A stretch of 64,000 bases of DNA. Source: Acanthacorydalis orientalis. Taxonomy: Eukaryota; Arthropoda; Insecta; Megaloptera; Corydalidae. This document shows positions 12,373 to 23,580 of this stretch, piece by piece. The stretch lies in assembly GCA_034766995.1 (NCBI GenBank), contig CM068315.1, positions 38,180,318 to 38,244,317 of the forward strand. The letters run 5' to 3'. Every line of letters begins with the position of its first letter. Within the stretch, counting starts at the first letter, position 1. The notes beneath the pieces were generated by a model. It ran no database searches and was not told the origin of the DNA. It worked only from the letters and a program-made list of their open reading frames with translations. Position numbers and translations under genes: made by a program.

Positions 12373-13826
12373 GGTTGCGGACAGTCGCATTCGTGCACAA
12401 GAAATGATATTACAAAAGACAAGAAAAAGTTGGTAAATAATGACTGAATAGTGAAAATGGTTTTGCAGGCTACAGTGTAGACTGGAGTTGCAACATATTT
12501 TTTTCAAAAAAAAAACAAATCATTTTTGTATTTACAATAAAAATGGTACAATAAGGTAAAATTATGTGCATGTCCTGCGACCCTCGTATCCGTTCACTTA
12601 AGTCTTCATTTGAAAACTGTAAAAGTGAACACATTAAAACTTAGAATTTCATATTAGGTGAGTTCGAAAAATTGATATTGCTGGAATAATAACGTTTTTG
12701 ATCGTTTTGGGGTACGCGGAATAGATATCAGCAATCATGGGAAGAAAAGGATTCGAAACAACTATATAAACAAGAAAATTAGTAGTTTCCTTACATGAAC
12801 GCGGTAAATCTCTAAGGGAAATTTGTAAATTGGTTTAAAGAAGTCATTCCATCGTGCGGTATATTATAAAAAAGTACAAAAGCGAAAGCAGTGTCGAAAA
12901 TAAATCTAGAAATATGGAGAGAAAAATACTAAGTGATCGGGGATGAACGCGAAATTTTGAAGGAAGTAAGAAAGAATCCTTTCATTAGTGCTCCCAAACT
13001 TTCTGCCGCTATTGGGAGTACAACTGGAAAAACGTTAGTGCACGTACAATTAGTAGAGCTTTAAGTAAATACGACTATATGGACAAACTAGCTTGAAGAA
13101 AACGCTTCATTAGTAGCATTAATAGAAAAAAGCGTCTAGAATTTTCTAAAAGGGATATAAACAAGTATACGGAGTTTTGGAATAAAGTTATCTTCACTGA
13201 TACGAGAAAATGTTGTCTTTTCGTTCGGATGGAAAGCAAAAAGTATGGTGAAAACCAAATAAAATCCTGGACAAAGAAAATTTGATTCCGACGAACAAAC
13301 ACGGTGGAGGATCACTTATGGTGTGGGGATATTTTTCTTGTGGAGTTGGAAAACTACACATTATTAACCGATCATGAATACAGGAAAATATATTGTCGTT
13401 TTAAAGAACAATTTACGAAATAGTACTGAAAATTTATGCATGGCAGACATGTTTGTGTTTTATCAAGATAATAACCCAAAACACAAGTCGTTACATTCTC
13501 GATTGTGGCTTCATTACAACTGTCCGCAAGTTCTAGATACACCTCCACAACCACCTGGCCTCAATCCCATTGAACACTGGTCTATTTTAAAGAAAAATAT
13601 TCGAAAACATAAAATATTTAACATGAGGGATCTGACGTCTACTCTGTAATCCGAATGGAAAAATATTACACCAGATATTACAAGAAAGTTAGTTCAATAT
13701 ATCCCAAACACATTGAGAGAAGTTAAAAAACAGAAACGCTGCTCTACACGATATTAGATATAGTATTTTTAATTCATTTCTTTACAAAATATTTTTGTGT
13801 ACGAATACGGCTGTCCTATGTTTTTT
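12373..13826 (+). mobile_element. Tc1-type transposon relic (DD34E)
   Basis: A decayed Tc1-like element. The plus strand reads, with frame changes, KLVVSLHERGKSLREICKLV (HTH region, about 12774-12835), a degraded VIFTDTRKC block with the first Asp (about 13188-13215), [11 protein letters not shown] (about 13314-13345), FYQDNNPKHKS with the second Asp (about 13456-13490) and PGLNPIEHWSILKKNIRK with the catalytic Glu (about 13553-13608). Inverted ends GGACAGTCGCATTCGTGCAC (12378-12397) and GTGTACGAATACGGCTGTCC (13797-13816) face each other, and a TA follows the right end. A second, similar ACGAATACGGGTGTCAGATA lies at about 13996-14015, so the true right end may be there. Many stops make it non-functional. 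Confidence 0.82.
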
Positions 13827-13829
13827 GAA

Positions 13830-15056
13830 AAAGTTTTTAATTTTACTTGTTATTTTTTTTATATTAGTGAATTAAACGGATTCTTTTATAAGAAATTAAA
13901 AATATATATAAATATAATAATTTATTAATAAAAAGGACTAAATATTTCATCACAATTTGTTTTTTTACTACTTCATCGATCGATAATACTACTGAACGAA
14001 TACGGGTGTCAGATACTGTGTGTCCTTCTAAAATTTATTCCCGGTTGTGAATAAGCATTTATAAAAAAGGTCGAGATTCTAGAATTCCATACAAACTTTT
14101 AATAATTTGTTTCGATTTTGTTCTGAAGTGGAATAAATGTCTCCCTACCTTAACGAATATACTTATTTCAGTCTTGAAAAAAATTGTACATTCCATAAAA
14201 TTAGATAAATATATGCGGGTGTATTGACACGTGCCGTTATTGTTCGTTTAAAAAATATCGCAACCTCAAAACGGATCCGACTATAATTCAATCAATCAAC
14301 ATAGGAAACAATAATTCTGATAATTGTTTAATTTTATAATCGATCGACTAATCGAGACCGTAATTTAAAAGTCAACTAAAGTTACACGATCACAATTAAT
14401 CTGTCATGAATCAATTAAGACGCCAATTAAACATTTCAGTGCATCATAAAATTTAATCGTATGAAATTTAATGACAGTTCGATCGTTAACATTCCAACTG
14501 TTTATACTTTATACGTACAGAACGCACACACATTGCGTATAATCATTAAGCCATTTACAAGAAATGTATTTTATAAATGTTTATTGTACAAAAACATCGA
14601 TTCGTTTTAATTGATGCGTTCATGGATATCATAGGATCTGCATTCAAAACGAAATATAAAGAAATGCTTGTGAAACATTTACTGAAAAAAATGACTTTAT
14701 TGAATTCCAAATAGGTCAACATATTTTATTTCCATTCCTAAATGCTAATTTATTATCTTAATGTTACTCTAAAAAAAACACAGCAGACATAAGTAGATCA
14801 AACAGAAAATTAAAATATTCTTATTTCTAAATTGCATGATTTCTTTCAAAATAAAATATACGTCAGCATAAAAAAATAAAAGAAATGTTTTGTTTTGTTT
14901 CAGCCCTTCCTTATTAATTTCTAGCAAACGTTTGTCACAATTGTCATTTTATAGCTAAAAATATATTCGACACATCTGATAAAATAATTTCTATTAAAAT
15001 AAACCTAAACTTTACAATATTGCATAATTTGATAACGAATAAAATATATCACAATA
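13830..15056. other. AT-rich intergenic stretch
   Basis: Apart from the extra Tc1-end-like sequence near 13996-14018, I see nothing recognisable. Confidence 0.55.
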
Positions 15057-15440
15057 CAGTTCTGGCACAATGGTTAAATTCATTTTCACAAACGAATTAT
15101 TATTTTTTCACCCACAAAACTCGCAATTTTTTTTCTAATCGAATAATTCAATAAATAATTATTTATCATTTTCGATTGTTGATTGTGTGTATTTCGATGG
15201 CAATACTGTCATCTTCAGAACCAGAAAAATCAGAAGGCACATAAAAATCTGCTAGTCACTATATATACAATTTGAAAACATTTTCCTGTACTTTGGCACT
15301 TTAAGGATGATGGCATAGAAATACGTATAAGAAACTATCAAAAATAATCAACAATTTATTGAACATTTTTGATCAGAAACTTTTTTTGTAGTTTGTGGAA
15401 TGAGAAATTAATTTATGTATGAAAATAGAATCTATCTATA
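15057..15440. mobile_element. long-TIR MITE, most complete copy
   Basis: The element begins CAGTTCTGGCACAATGG directly after a TA. Its left arm (15057 to about 15225) and right arm (about 15300 to 15440) are imperfect inverted repeats of about 130 bp. Matched landmarks are GTATTTCGATGGCAATACTG (left) against GGCATAGAAATACGTATAAG (right), and TTCTAATCGAATAATTCAATA against ATTGAACATTTTTGATCAGA, plus a CCACAAA box in both arms. The outermost 20 bp of the right end are eroded. No transposase is encoded. TA target and CAG ends point to the Tc1/mariner/pogo group; this is inference. Confidence 0.7.
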
Positions 15441-16031
15441 ACATATTATTATATGCTATACGTATCCCACATTTATCTAATATTTTAAAGAAAAATGTTT
15501 CTTAGAACATTTTCTATTTCACTAATATATATTCTTACTTGAATTATATATTCTTAGTTATATGTATATAGGAAATGATTAATTTTTTGTTAATTATTTA
15601 GGGTTAGAGGGTGCATCGACAACTAGGGTCATTAGCGTCCGAAAGAAGTGATTAAGAAAATATCAGTATATTAAAAAAATATACTTTAAAGATGTACTGT
15701 AACTTTTATCCGAATAAGTACATACAATGTTCTAAAAATGTTTTAATTTTTTTTTTTATAAGTATCAGTTACTTAACTAATCGTAACAAAAATAAAATAC
15801 CCGTTTTTCATATGTAACAACCTGCCTCGTCATAATATAGCACTATATGTGTCTATTAAAAGTAATCTCGTTTGGATATTGATAATTTATGCAGGTTTTA
15901 AAATTGTTTCATATTTAATATTTTGTTTGCCGATTGCAAAACGTGCATTTTTATTTAATTTCGAAAAATTAAAATGAAAATATTTTCCAAACTGACACTG
16001 TAAGTTAAACATTCTCATCGAATGCATATTA
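15441..16031. other. 3' flank of the IAP gene
   Basis: AT-rich sequence downstream of the IAP stop codon. It should contain the 3' untranslated region; several AATAAA-like signals on the minus strand are possible and I cannot choose between them. Confidence 0.5.
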
Positions 16032-17896
16032 TTATGATAAAAATGTCCGAACATTTGCGTCGATTTTCGCGCGACAGAGCGGACATTGTGTGAGATTCAT
16101 TGCACACATTTCACATGCGGCAAAATGGCCGCACGGCAAAAAAACAATACCAAGTTCTGAATCAAGACATATCTTACATAATCGTGCTTCGCGTAATCTA
16201 CGATTCTCGTCTTCGACGTTTAAAGGCAACGGAATGTGCGCTGAAAACGGTATGGAAGCAGATGCGATTGTCGGTCTCTGATGGCGTCGGTCCAATGGCG
16301 TCGATCCAGAGTCTTCCATCGTCGTATTAACCAATTCAGTCACATTCGAAAACGATGTGCCCGTTTGTGCAATTCGACGTCGAACTGCCTCTCTCACATC
16401 TTCAACATTAATGCCAACACTGAGTGCTGCTTGAACTGTTTCATCCATCATTGCGGTTTCGAGATCTGTAGTATTATTTATCTAGAATAGAGAAAGTATC
16501 TACAAAACATTTATACTAAAAAATAAAATTATTTATTAAAAGCGGACTTTTATATTTTGAAAATACTTCTATTATTGGACCTTAGTTACTTAAATTATAT
16601 ATACATGAATGTGTGTGTATGTATCTATTAAAGGGACCAGAAAAAAATCCATTACTTTAACAGTAACAAGAAACTTTATATTTTGAAGTTATTTACATCT
16701 TATTTCAAAATATCATCTTCTTTATATTCTACAATAATATCCTATCATTTAATTAAGATAGCTTTTTCCGGGTTCAGGCCATTCTTTCAATTTCTATTAT
16801 CAGACTTAAATTCTAGAAACCATAGCGGCAACAACTTACTATTAGTACTGCCCCGTAAAGTTCGTTAATAATTGCCTTGATAACATTTACGTCCTCATCA
16901 AAAAGAGCAGAATAACATATCTGATCGGTAATTTGTCATTTTCAAACACGGAGATTTTATTTCTATGAAATTAAATTAACCAAATAAAAATAAAGTAATC
17001 TAATAGGACTACAAATATCTTAATGAGATGCTTATTTCAAGTAGGTACAAAGTGAACTTAGACAGTTTGTAAAAATAATTTATTTATTTCCTATTCCTCT
17101 AATATACGAATTCGGATCGCATAAGCAATCAAATTAATAATTTTCAATACTTATTTTTTTGCTTCTTTTTCCTCTACATTAAAGAGTGGAAAACGTTTCG
17201 CATAATTAGATTACTTACGCTATTATTGTTTCGGAAATGCCGTTGAAGAAACGGACAAGTAGGGAAAGATCGATAGTGCTCTGCCCATGGATCATCGTCA
17301 GGTTGCCAACTTCGAAGACCTCCATCACATTCGAAACATCTTACAAAATCCCTCACGCCCGTGTAAAAGAATCCAGCAATGGCCAATGCTACGGGCGTTT
17401 GCGATACACTATCCGGCCAGCCATCGAAACTCGCAAGTCGTTCTGACAAACTCGTGTAACGACAATTCTCATCATTACTTTGTGCGTTATCCTGAAGCGA
17501 TGCTGTTTCAGTATTCGTTTCCGCATTCGGAACTACTGGATTACTAGGTTCTCTTCTTTGGCCACACTGCTCACTGGTTTCCGGGTTCAGTTTAGTTTGA
17601 ACAACAGACGGTTCGTTTGAATATGGGATCGATGATGGTGTGGTGAGAACGTATGGAACATTACCAGAATTTTTTGCATCGATAATGAATGGACACTGAG
17701 GATTGAGACGTCCATGCCTTGTAATAGCACTGTCCCCATACTCCCAATCTCCGATAATACCGTTGCAGAAAAAACATTTCACATCGAAGTTGTTTCCCAT
17801 ATAGAAAAAACCCGCTTTCGCTATCTTTTTGGCTTCGACGCGAGCATCAGCTGGCCATGAAGCGAAAGTTCGTAATCGATTTTCTTCAATATTCAT
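16032..17896 (-). CDS. inhibitor of apoptosis protein: BIR-BIR-UBA-RING
   Basis: This encodes an IAP-family E3 ubiquitin ligase. Such proteins bind caspases through BIR domains and ubiquitinate them through the RING, restraining cell death and, for some members, feeding the IMD/NF-kB pathway. Exon 1 is 17896-17219 and exon 2 is 16481-16032. The donor is GTAAGT at 17218, the acceptor is preceded by TTCTCTATTCTAG, and the join is in phase 0. The product is 375 residues. BIR1 spans about residues 7-72 with zinc ligands C41, C44, H61 and C68. BIR2 spans about 150-220 with C187, C190, H207 and C214, and has the DDDPWAEH groove typical of IBM-binding BIRs. A UBA-like segment lies at about 235-285. 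The RING spans 328-362 with C328, C331, C343, H345, C349, C352, C359 and C362. The ATG at 17896 follows a likely acceptor (ATACAG, exon from 17943), so a 5' UTR intron is probable. DIAP1 lacks a UBA and DIAP2 has three BIRs, so orthology is open. Confidence 0.93.
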
Positions 17897-18945
17897 TATT
17901 TGATTTTGGGTTGATCGATTTGTTGATAATGATGTGTACTTGCCTGTATTACGTATAATATATATATATATACACACACACATGTCATGTGTACATATTT
18001 TAAATAATTTGAGGTTATATATAATCTATATAAATAAAATAAAAATAAATAACATTCGTAAAAACAGACAGACAGACATTAAAAACACTGCTTTTTTAAT
18101 GAATGCGTTTTTTATAATTAACCGATTAATGTTGACAACTGGGAATTTGGCCTATTTAAATTAAATATAAATTTATGTACGTTTTGAATATTTTACATAT
18201 AAAATTAGTAAGAATAAGCACGTACCAAAATCGATGATCCATTTCGTAATTTTACGTTTTATCCATATAAAAAGTACTATTTTTTTTAAGGAATAAAATG
18301 TGAATTACTATAATTAACTAATTTAAAAATGTATATTTTAATAGCAATTACTAGCATATGTGCCAGGTAAATGTAATGACAATTATTAATACTAAACACC
18401 AATGAGTATAATAGTGTGTTCTTAAACGTACATTGTACTTGATAAACATACAAATTATTTATTGCTCAATATAAATTTACATTTTTATTTTATTTACACA
18501 TTCGTAAACAATTCATACTTCATTAATATTTGACACTTTTTCACATTTTGCCCCCTCTTTAAAATCTATTTATGAAGTATACATTGAGTACGCTAGTCCC
18601 ATCTATTGATTTTAACATCAACATTAATGTATGATAAGGTCACGGTCTTGCATACGACCGTGGATAAAGTCTACTTCTGTAAAGTAAGATTTAGGTTAAT
18701 TTTCATTCTTATAAATGTGATGTGATAATAAATAATGTTTATGTAAGTTAATGTCATATATATATATATATAAATAAATAAATACATACATACATAAAAT
18801 ATTTTATATATGCTAATTATACATTTCATATATCTTCAATACAGGTTATTTCATTTAAGAAAAAGTAATGTACATGGTGACAAACTCGTTGATGAAATTT
18901 AAGTACTAAAAGAATAACAAAAAAAGGCTAAATAAAAGTATCAGT
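17897..18945. promoter_or_regulatory. divergent 5' flank shared by IAP and mRpS11
   Basis: About 1 kb separates the two start codons, which point away from each other. It should hold both promoters, the likely 5' UTR intron of the IAP gene, and a possible upstream acceptor for mRpS11 (CTTCAATACAG at about 18834-18844). A 22-bp palindrome, CACGGTC...GACCGTG (18641-18662), sits in the least AT-rich part. No TATA box stands out above the AT background. The promoter role is inferred from layout only. Confidence 0.5.
18641..18662. promoter_or_regulatory. 22-bp interrupted palindrome in the divergent promoter
   Basis: CACGGTC and GACCGTG form 7-bp perfect arms around an 8-bp centre. The GC content is well above the flanks. 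It could be a dimeric factor site; no factor is assigned. Confidence 0.4.
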
Positions 18946-19563
18946 ATGTTTCTGAAACCGATATATAACATTCCTGTAATGTGCAGGGCAATGAGAGGTA
19001 CTGTAACGTCATGGAATTATTCAGAACGAAGTATATGTACTAGTCTGTTTTTTATGAAAGCAGAGGATAAAAGACAGATGCTGACATCAATGCCAGCCAA
19101 AGATGAGGGTACTATTGGAGAACGTGCAATAGACATAGATTCATTAATATCTACCGGTGATTTCCAGCGATTCCCAGATAAAAGTACGTTTTCACAATTA
19201 TTTGGAGGAATACCTTTTGAAAAATTGCCAGTTTGTGATGTAAAAACCTCACCAAATAATACAATATTGATGATAAGGGATTATAATGGAGTACCAAAAT
19301 TAATAAGGTCTTGTGGCATGGAAGGTTTTAAAAACACTAGAAAGGGGACTAATATTGCAGCACAAGCTACAGCGATTAGTCTCGCTGTAAGAGCAATCGA
19401 AAAAGGTATACGTCGAATACGAGTACGAGTGAAAGGACTTGGACCGGGGCGAACGTCTGCGATCAAAGGTTTACAAATGGGAGGACTCGATATCATTAGT
19501 ATTACAGATCGTACACCTGTTTCACCAAATCCGCCGAGAGCAAGAAAGCGGAAGAAGCTTTAA
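18946..19563 (+). CDS. mRpS11: mitochondrial ribosomal protein uS11m (MRPS11)
   Basis: Small-subunit protein of the mitochondrial ribosome, equivalent to bacterial S11, where it helps form the mRNA-binding platform near the 3' end of the small rRNA. The frame is one uninterrupted exon of 205 codons. Residues 1 to about 35 are basic and hydroxylated, as expected of a mitochondrial targeting sequence. The uS11 fold covers about 96-205: SPNNTILMIRD, then the GMEGFKNTRKGTNIAAQATA block (124-143), then VKGLGPGRTSAIKGL (162-176) and GLDIISITDRTPVSPNPPRA, ending in a basic tail. Bacterial and human homologues usually have an HNGCRP motif near the end, here SPNPPRA, an insect-like difference. Length fits the family. 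The first ATG of the frame was chosen; an upstream non-coding exon is possible. It lies 1 kb from, and divergent to, the IAP gene. Confidence 0.95.
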   Translation: MFLKPIYNIPVMCRAMRGTVTSWNYSERSICTSLFFMKAEDKRQMLTSMPAKDEGTIGERAIDIDSLISTGDFQRFPDKSTFSQLFGGIPFEKLPVCDVKTSPNNTILMIRDYNGVPKLIRSCGMEGFKNTRKGTNIAAQATAISLAVRAIEKGIRRIRVRVKGLGPGRTSAIKGLQMGGLDIISITDRTPVSPNPPRARKRKKL

Positions 19564-19592
19564 ATATTTCAAACCTTGTCAAGTTCACTTCA

Positions 19593-19598
19593 AATAAA
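19593..19598 (+). terminator. polyadenylation signal of mRpS11
   Basis: AATAAA stands 30 bases past the stop codon and is followed by a GT-rich stretch (GTTTGTTTTC), the usual layout of a cleavage site. Confidence 0.7.
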
Positions 19599-19619
19599 GT
19601 TTGTTTTCTAAATAATTTC

Positions 19620-20852
19620 ATCATTGAGATTTTGTAAATACATTATGTAGACTTATTAATATATACAATATCATATACTGTCCTAAGTAAAATTAAAAAC
19701 CTAAATAAGTCACATTAAATAAACTTCTTTTTTTAATAAAAGCACAATTTCTTTCTTAATTCAAATAGTTCTTTAAATTGCTATAAGTATATATATATAT
19801 ATATATATATCAAATTAATAATAAGAAATTTAAAATTTATTTGTAGCAAAATGGCCAAAAACTTTAAATGTGAAATTTTGATTAATATTATTCATTATTG
19901 ATGAATATTTTTAAATAATCTTGTATTACTAAAATAAAATACAAAAGTTTCAGAAAAACCTTATATCAAATAATTGAAATATTTTGTTAAATAAGAATAA
20001 AATGACGATTTCGATTTCATTTAAAGTACACAACTACAATTACCACATTTGGCACAATGCCAAAATAGAGCATTTATTAAGTCAGTGGGGTTCGAAAAGT
20101 AGACAAAAGAGTACAATAGTAGTTAAAACATAAAAAAATTAACATTCAGTTTTCATCATTTTGTAAGTTAAAACATGTTAGTACAACCATATTTTTCACT
20201 ATTTTGTATATCTTTTAAAAGCATTTCATCATTAAGACAAATTTTGAAAGTATCTTCACAATCAAATTGCTTTAAATTATAGTAGGAGATAAAAATATTT
20301 TTAATCAATTCAGGGAGCTATTTAGTTCGTCCATTGACTATTTATTAAATTGAAAATTATCTGTACTTGCATTATGTGGCGGAATCGAACAAAATATAAC
20401 AAAATTTTAAAATGAATTCATTGAAATTTCCGATAAAACATTTTGTAGGTGCTGAAATGATTTTATCCGATTGATAATGTCAAATATGATGTGACTGACA
20501 CTGAAACATAATATTTGTACTGTATAAAACTTTAAGATGTTTAAAATTTAAAAGTACAAAATCAAGAAAGTAGAGTATAAAAGTTTGTGTTAAAGAGTAC
20601 AAATAATAACCTACATGTGATGTTACCTTAAACCACGCATATTCTGAGGACGCTCAAATACATAAAGAAGTCTTCTTGGGAAGAGTGCTCCCTATTGATA
20701 AAGGCTGTCCCGAACGTTCTATTCCATAAATTGTATTCTTTTAACGTTCGTCTATAATCGCCATCGATCGTTTACAATCGTTTTTTCCTGAATGAAATAT
20801 GTTTAACTAATCAAAGGTAAAAAGCGATAAAAAATCAATTCAAAAAGTTCAT
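19620..20852. other. AT-rich intergenic stretch
   Basis: Contains a short TA array at about 19791-19810 and nothing else recognisable. Confidence 0.6.
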
Positions 20853-20856
20853 TTAA

Positions 20857-21151
20857 CCCTTAGCGGACCAATGCCCTAATATACACGGCATAGCACTTTT
20901 ACTTATTAGGTCTAATGCTGTGTACATTGCGGCAAAAAAATCATTTTATCATTGTTATTATATTCTCATTTAACAAGTGCTACGTCGATCCCTTTTAGTT
21001 AATTCATTTCGATTCCTTATTTGTATTTTCACTAAAAATAAATATTTTTTTCTTTATACCTGATATAAAAATCGTTAGCAGATTTTTTTTGTACAAAAAA
21101 ATTGCTTGGACCCAGCGGTAAGCAAACTAAATACTTCTGGACCATTAAGGG
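20857..21151. mobile_element. TTAA-flanked piggyBac-type MITE
   Basis: A 295-bp element begins CCCTTAGCGGACCA and ends TGGACCATTAAGGG, imperfect inverted ends of about 15 bp. It is flanked on both sides by TTAA (20853-20856 and 21152-21155). TTAA duplication and CCC...GGG ends are the hallmark of the piggyBac superfamily. Subterminal sequence near the left end (CACGGCATAGCACTTTTAC and AATGCTGTGTACATTG) also shows internal inverted similarity. There is no coding capacity, so it would have depended on a transposase elsewhere. Confidence 0.8.
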
Positions 21152-21741
21152 TTAAAAATTATGTACATACATACATATTTATATATATATATATATATAA
21201 AAGTATATGTATTTTTAAAAAAGGAATTTTTTCTTCAATATGAATCAAAATTAAGATGGTTTTTACTTAACCATTGAAAATATCAGGAAATATATCAATA
21301 TTTGAATTATTAATAACAAAATTCCTGTAGGGGGTTAGATTATTAAAGATTATGAAGGTCTATTAAGGAATTTTACGGAAAAGGTTAAAAAAATATAAAT
21401 CATACGCAACAAAATTGAATGTATTACGGCAGCATAATGCCACAGGCAAAGAAATACTCAACAAAAATACATAGTGCATATTCATTGCTTTAAAATGGCT
21501 TAATAATAATTATTAATTATCATGACATATAACAATTCTTATCAATTACGACAAGTCACTATATGCAAAAAAAAAACAATATGTACAAGTTATTTACAGT
21601 TTTTTTTTATATAATAATACAGAATTATCCCGTTTCGTAAATAGCTGCACTGTAAGAAAATTTCAATATCAAAATTACGGGTGTTTTAATTTATATAAAA
21701 AAACTATTTGATTACTTGGCCAGATTATTCATAAAAAGGTG

Positions 21742-21844
<103 letters not shown>

Positions 21845-22282
21845 TCACATTATTCTGCAAAGCCTTTCTAGTATGTGATTACAATTAATTAAAACAAATT
21901 CTAGATATATGACTTTTATACATCAATTAATTTTTACAAATCAGTCATCAACTATAATTTTCAATTATTATATTAAAGTATGTCAGCACCTAACACATTT
22001 TTACTAAGTTACTTATGTACAATTATAATAAATATATCAAAAACTTCATATATTTTACTAAATTTATATTTTAACTGTGTATTTTCTCACTAAATAGTAG
22101 TCAAAGGTGCTGCCTGTGTTCCATAGACACAGGTGTAACAGATTTCTGAATTTTTTTCTAGATTTATTTAATTAAAATATTAATGAAATAAAACGAATGC
22201 GTACTTTATTTTGATAATTAGTATGATGGCACATTTTCACTGTTACACATTGAAAAATCAAACACAATTATAACAATTGTAC

Positions 22283-22285
<3 letters not shown>

Positions 22286-22361
<76 letters not shown>
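22286..22361. repeat. (TA)n microsatellite
   Basis: About 75 bp of TA. Confidence 0.95.
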
Positions 22362-22365
<4 letters not shown>

Positions 22366-23335
22366 AACGATTATATTGTATAAAAGTTCCTATTTTGTTA
22401 TAATTAATCAAAATACACTTCATTAATGGCAGAAACCAGTTATAATATTGTCAGCATGTTTAGCACATTATCTATTCCAAAATATCAAATAAATTTGATA
22501 TATAACAATAATACAATATATATTTTAAGGTAGTTGTCTATACAAATACTTAATACTATTTTTGGAAGCATAAGTTGTCATTGAACATGATTATAGAAAA
22601 TTTAAACTAACACGTTAAATATTGAAAATATTATTTTCCTTATTTCGCACATATTTAATCAATTCAATTATAATCTAGAAATGAAAATCAATAATTCCAT
22701 CAGCAAAATTTGATGAGTGCATCGGCACTCATTTTATTGGAAAAATTCTCACAGGGCATCTATTAACAAAAAACACTAGTAGTACAAGCTTAAAAATATT
22801 AGTAACAATACATTATACAATAATCTCGTTCATACAGGATTCACTAGCAAAATACATAAATAGGCATTAAGAAATTTCCGTTTTATTAACTCTTTGCTAG
22901 ATCTATCTGTACGTGAATAAGATTCGATGAGATCTGACAATTCTCCACTAATATTCATAGATCTTTTTATCAGTTATACTCATTACAGGGAGGCACTTTA
23001 ATAATTTTTTTAGTCATATTGTTTAAAATTCTCGAGATAGATTTTCTTTGCATGTCATGAATTGTAATCGCTATCTGAAATTGAAACGATTTAAACATTT
23101 AAAAATTACTATTGAACAATTTCAGTTGCAAATTAAAATGTACAATACTCTCTGAGTAAATTGTAAATACAAGTGCACTCTATTACGTTAAGATGAAAAT
23201 CCTACTAGACAAAAATGATAATATAAAAAAATGTTTAAATTATTGAAAAATTACATTTTATCCATGTAGTACGTCGCTGTCAGGTCTCAGCGATTCAACG
23301 ATATTTACACTAATGTTTAAGTAAATATTTAGGCT
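22362..23335. other. AT-rich intergenic stretch
   Basis: Nothing recognisable. It could include distal 3' UTR of the minus-strand Mrtf gene. Confidence 0.5.
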
Positions 23336-23339
23336 ATAT

Positions 23340-23580
23340 GCTACGCGATTAGACGCGGCAAGACAATAACGAATGTGTCGATGGTGGTCCCCATTGGCTC
23401 AGTGGTCAGGTGGCGAAGCAGCGCCACTTGGAATGTCAACACAACACGCAACGCACACACACATGTACACGCACACCGATGATGCGTGTGCAACAGAGAA
23501 AGAACGATATAGAGAGCGGAATGCAGCTTGATACGGAAGGCACTGGGTAACGCGGCACTGACTGAGCACCAGAGTAAAAT
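23340..23580. promoter_or_regulatory. GC-rich island, function unknown
   Basis: A patch with several CG dinucleotides (GACGCGGCAAG, GGCGAAGCAGCGCC, AACGCGGCAC) and a CA run sits in AT-rich DNA between mRpS11 and Mrtf. No frame on either strand resembles a protein. In AT-rich insect genomes such islands often mark promoters or UTR exons. That reading is inference. Confidence 0.25.
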
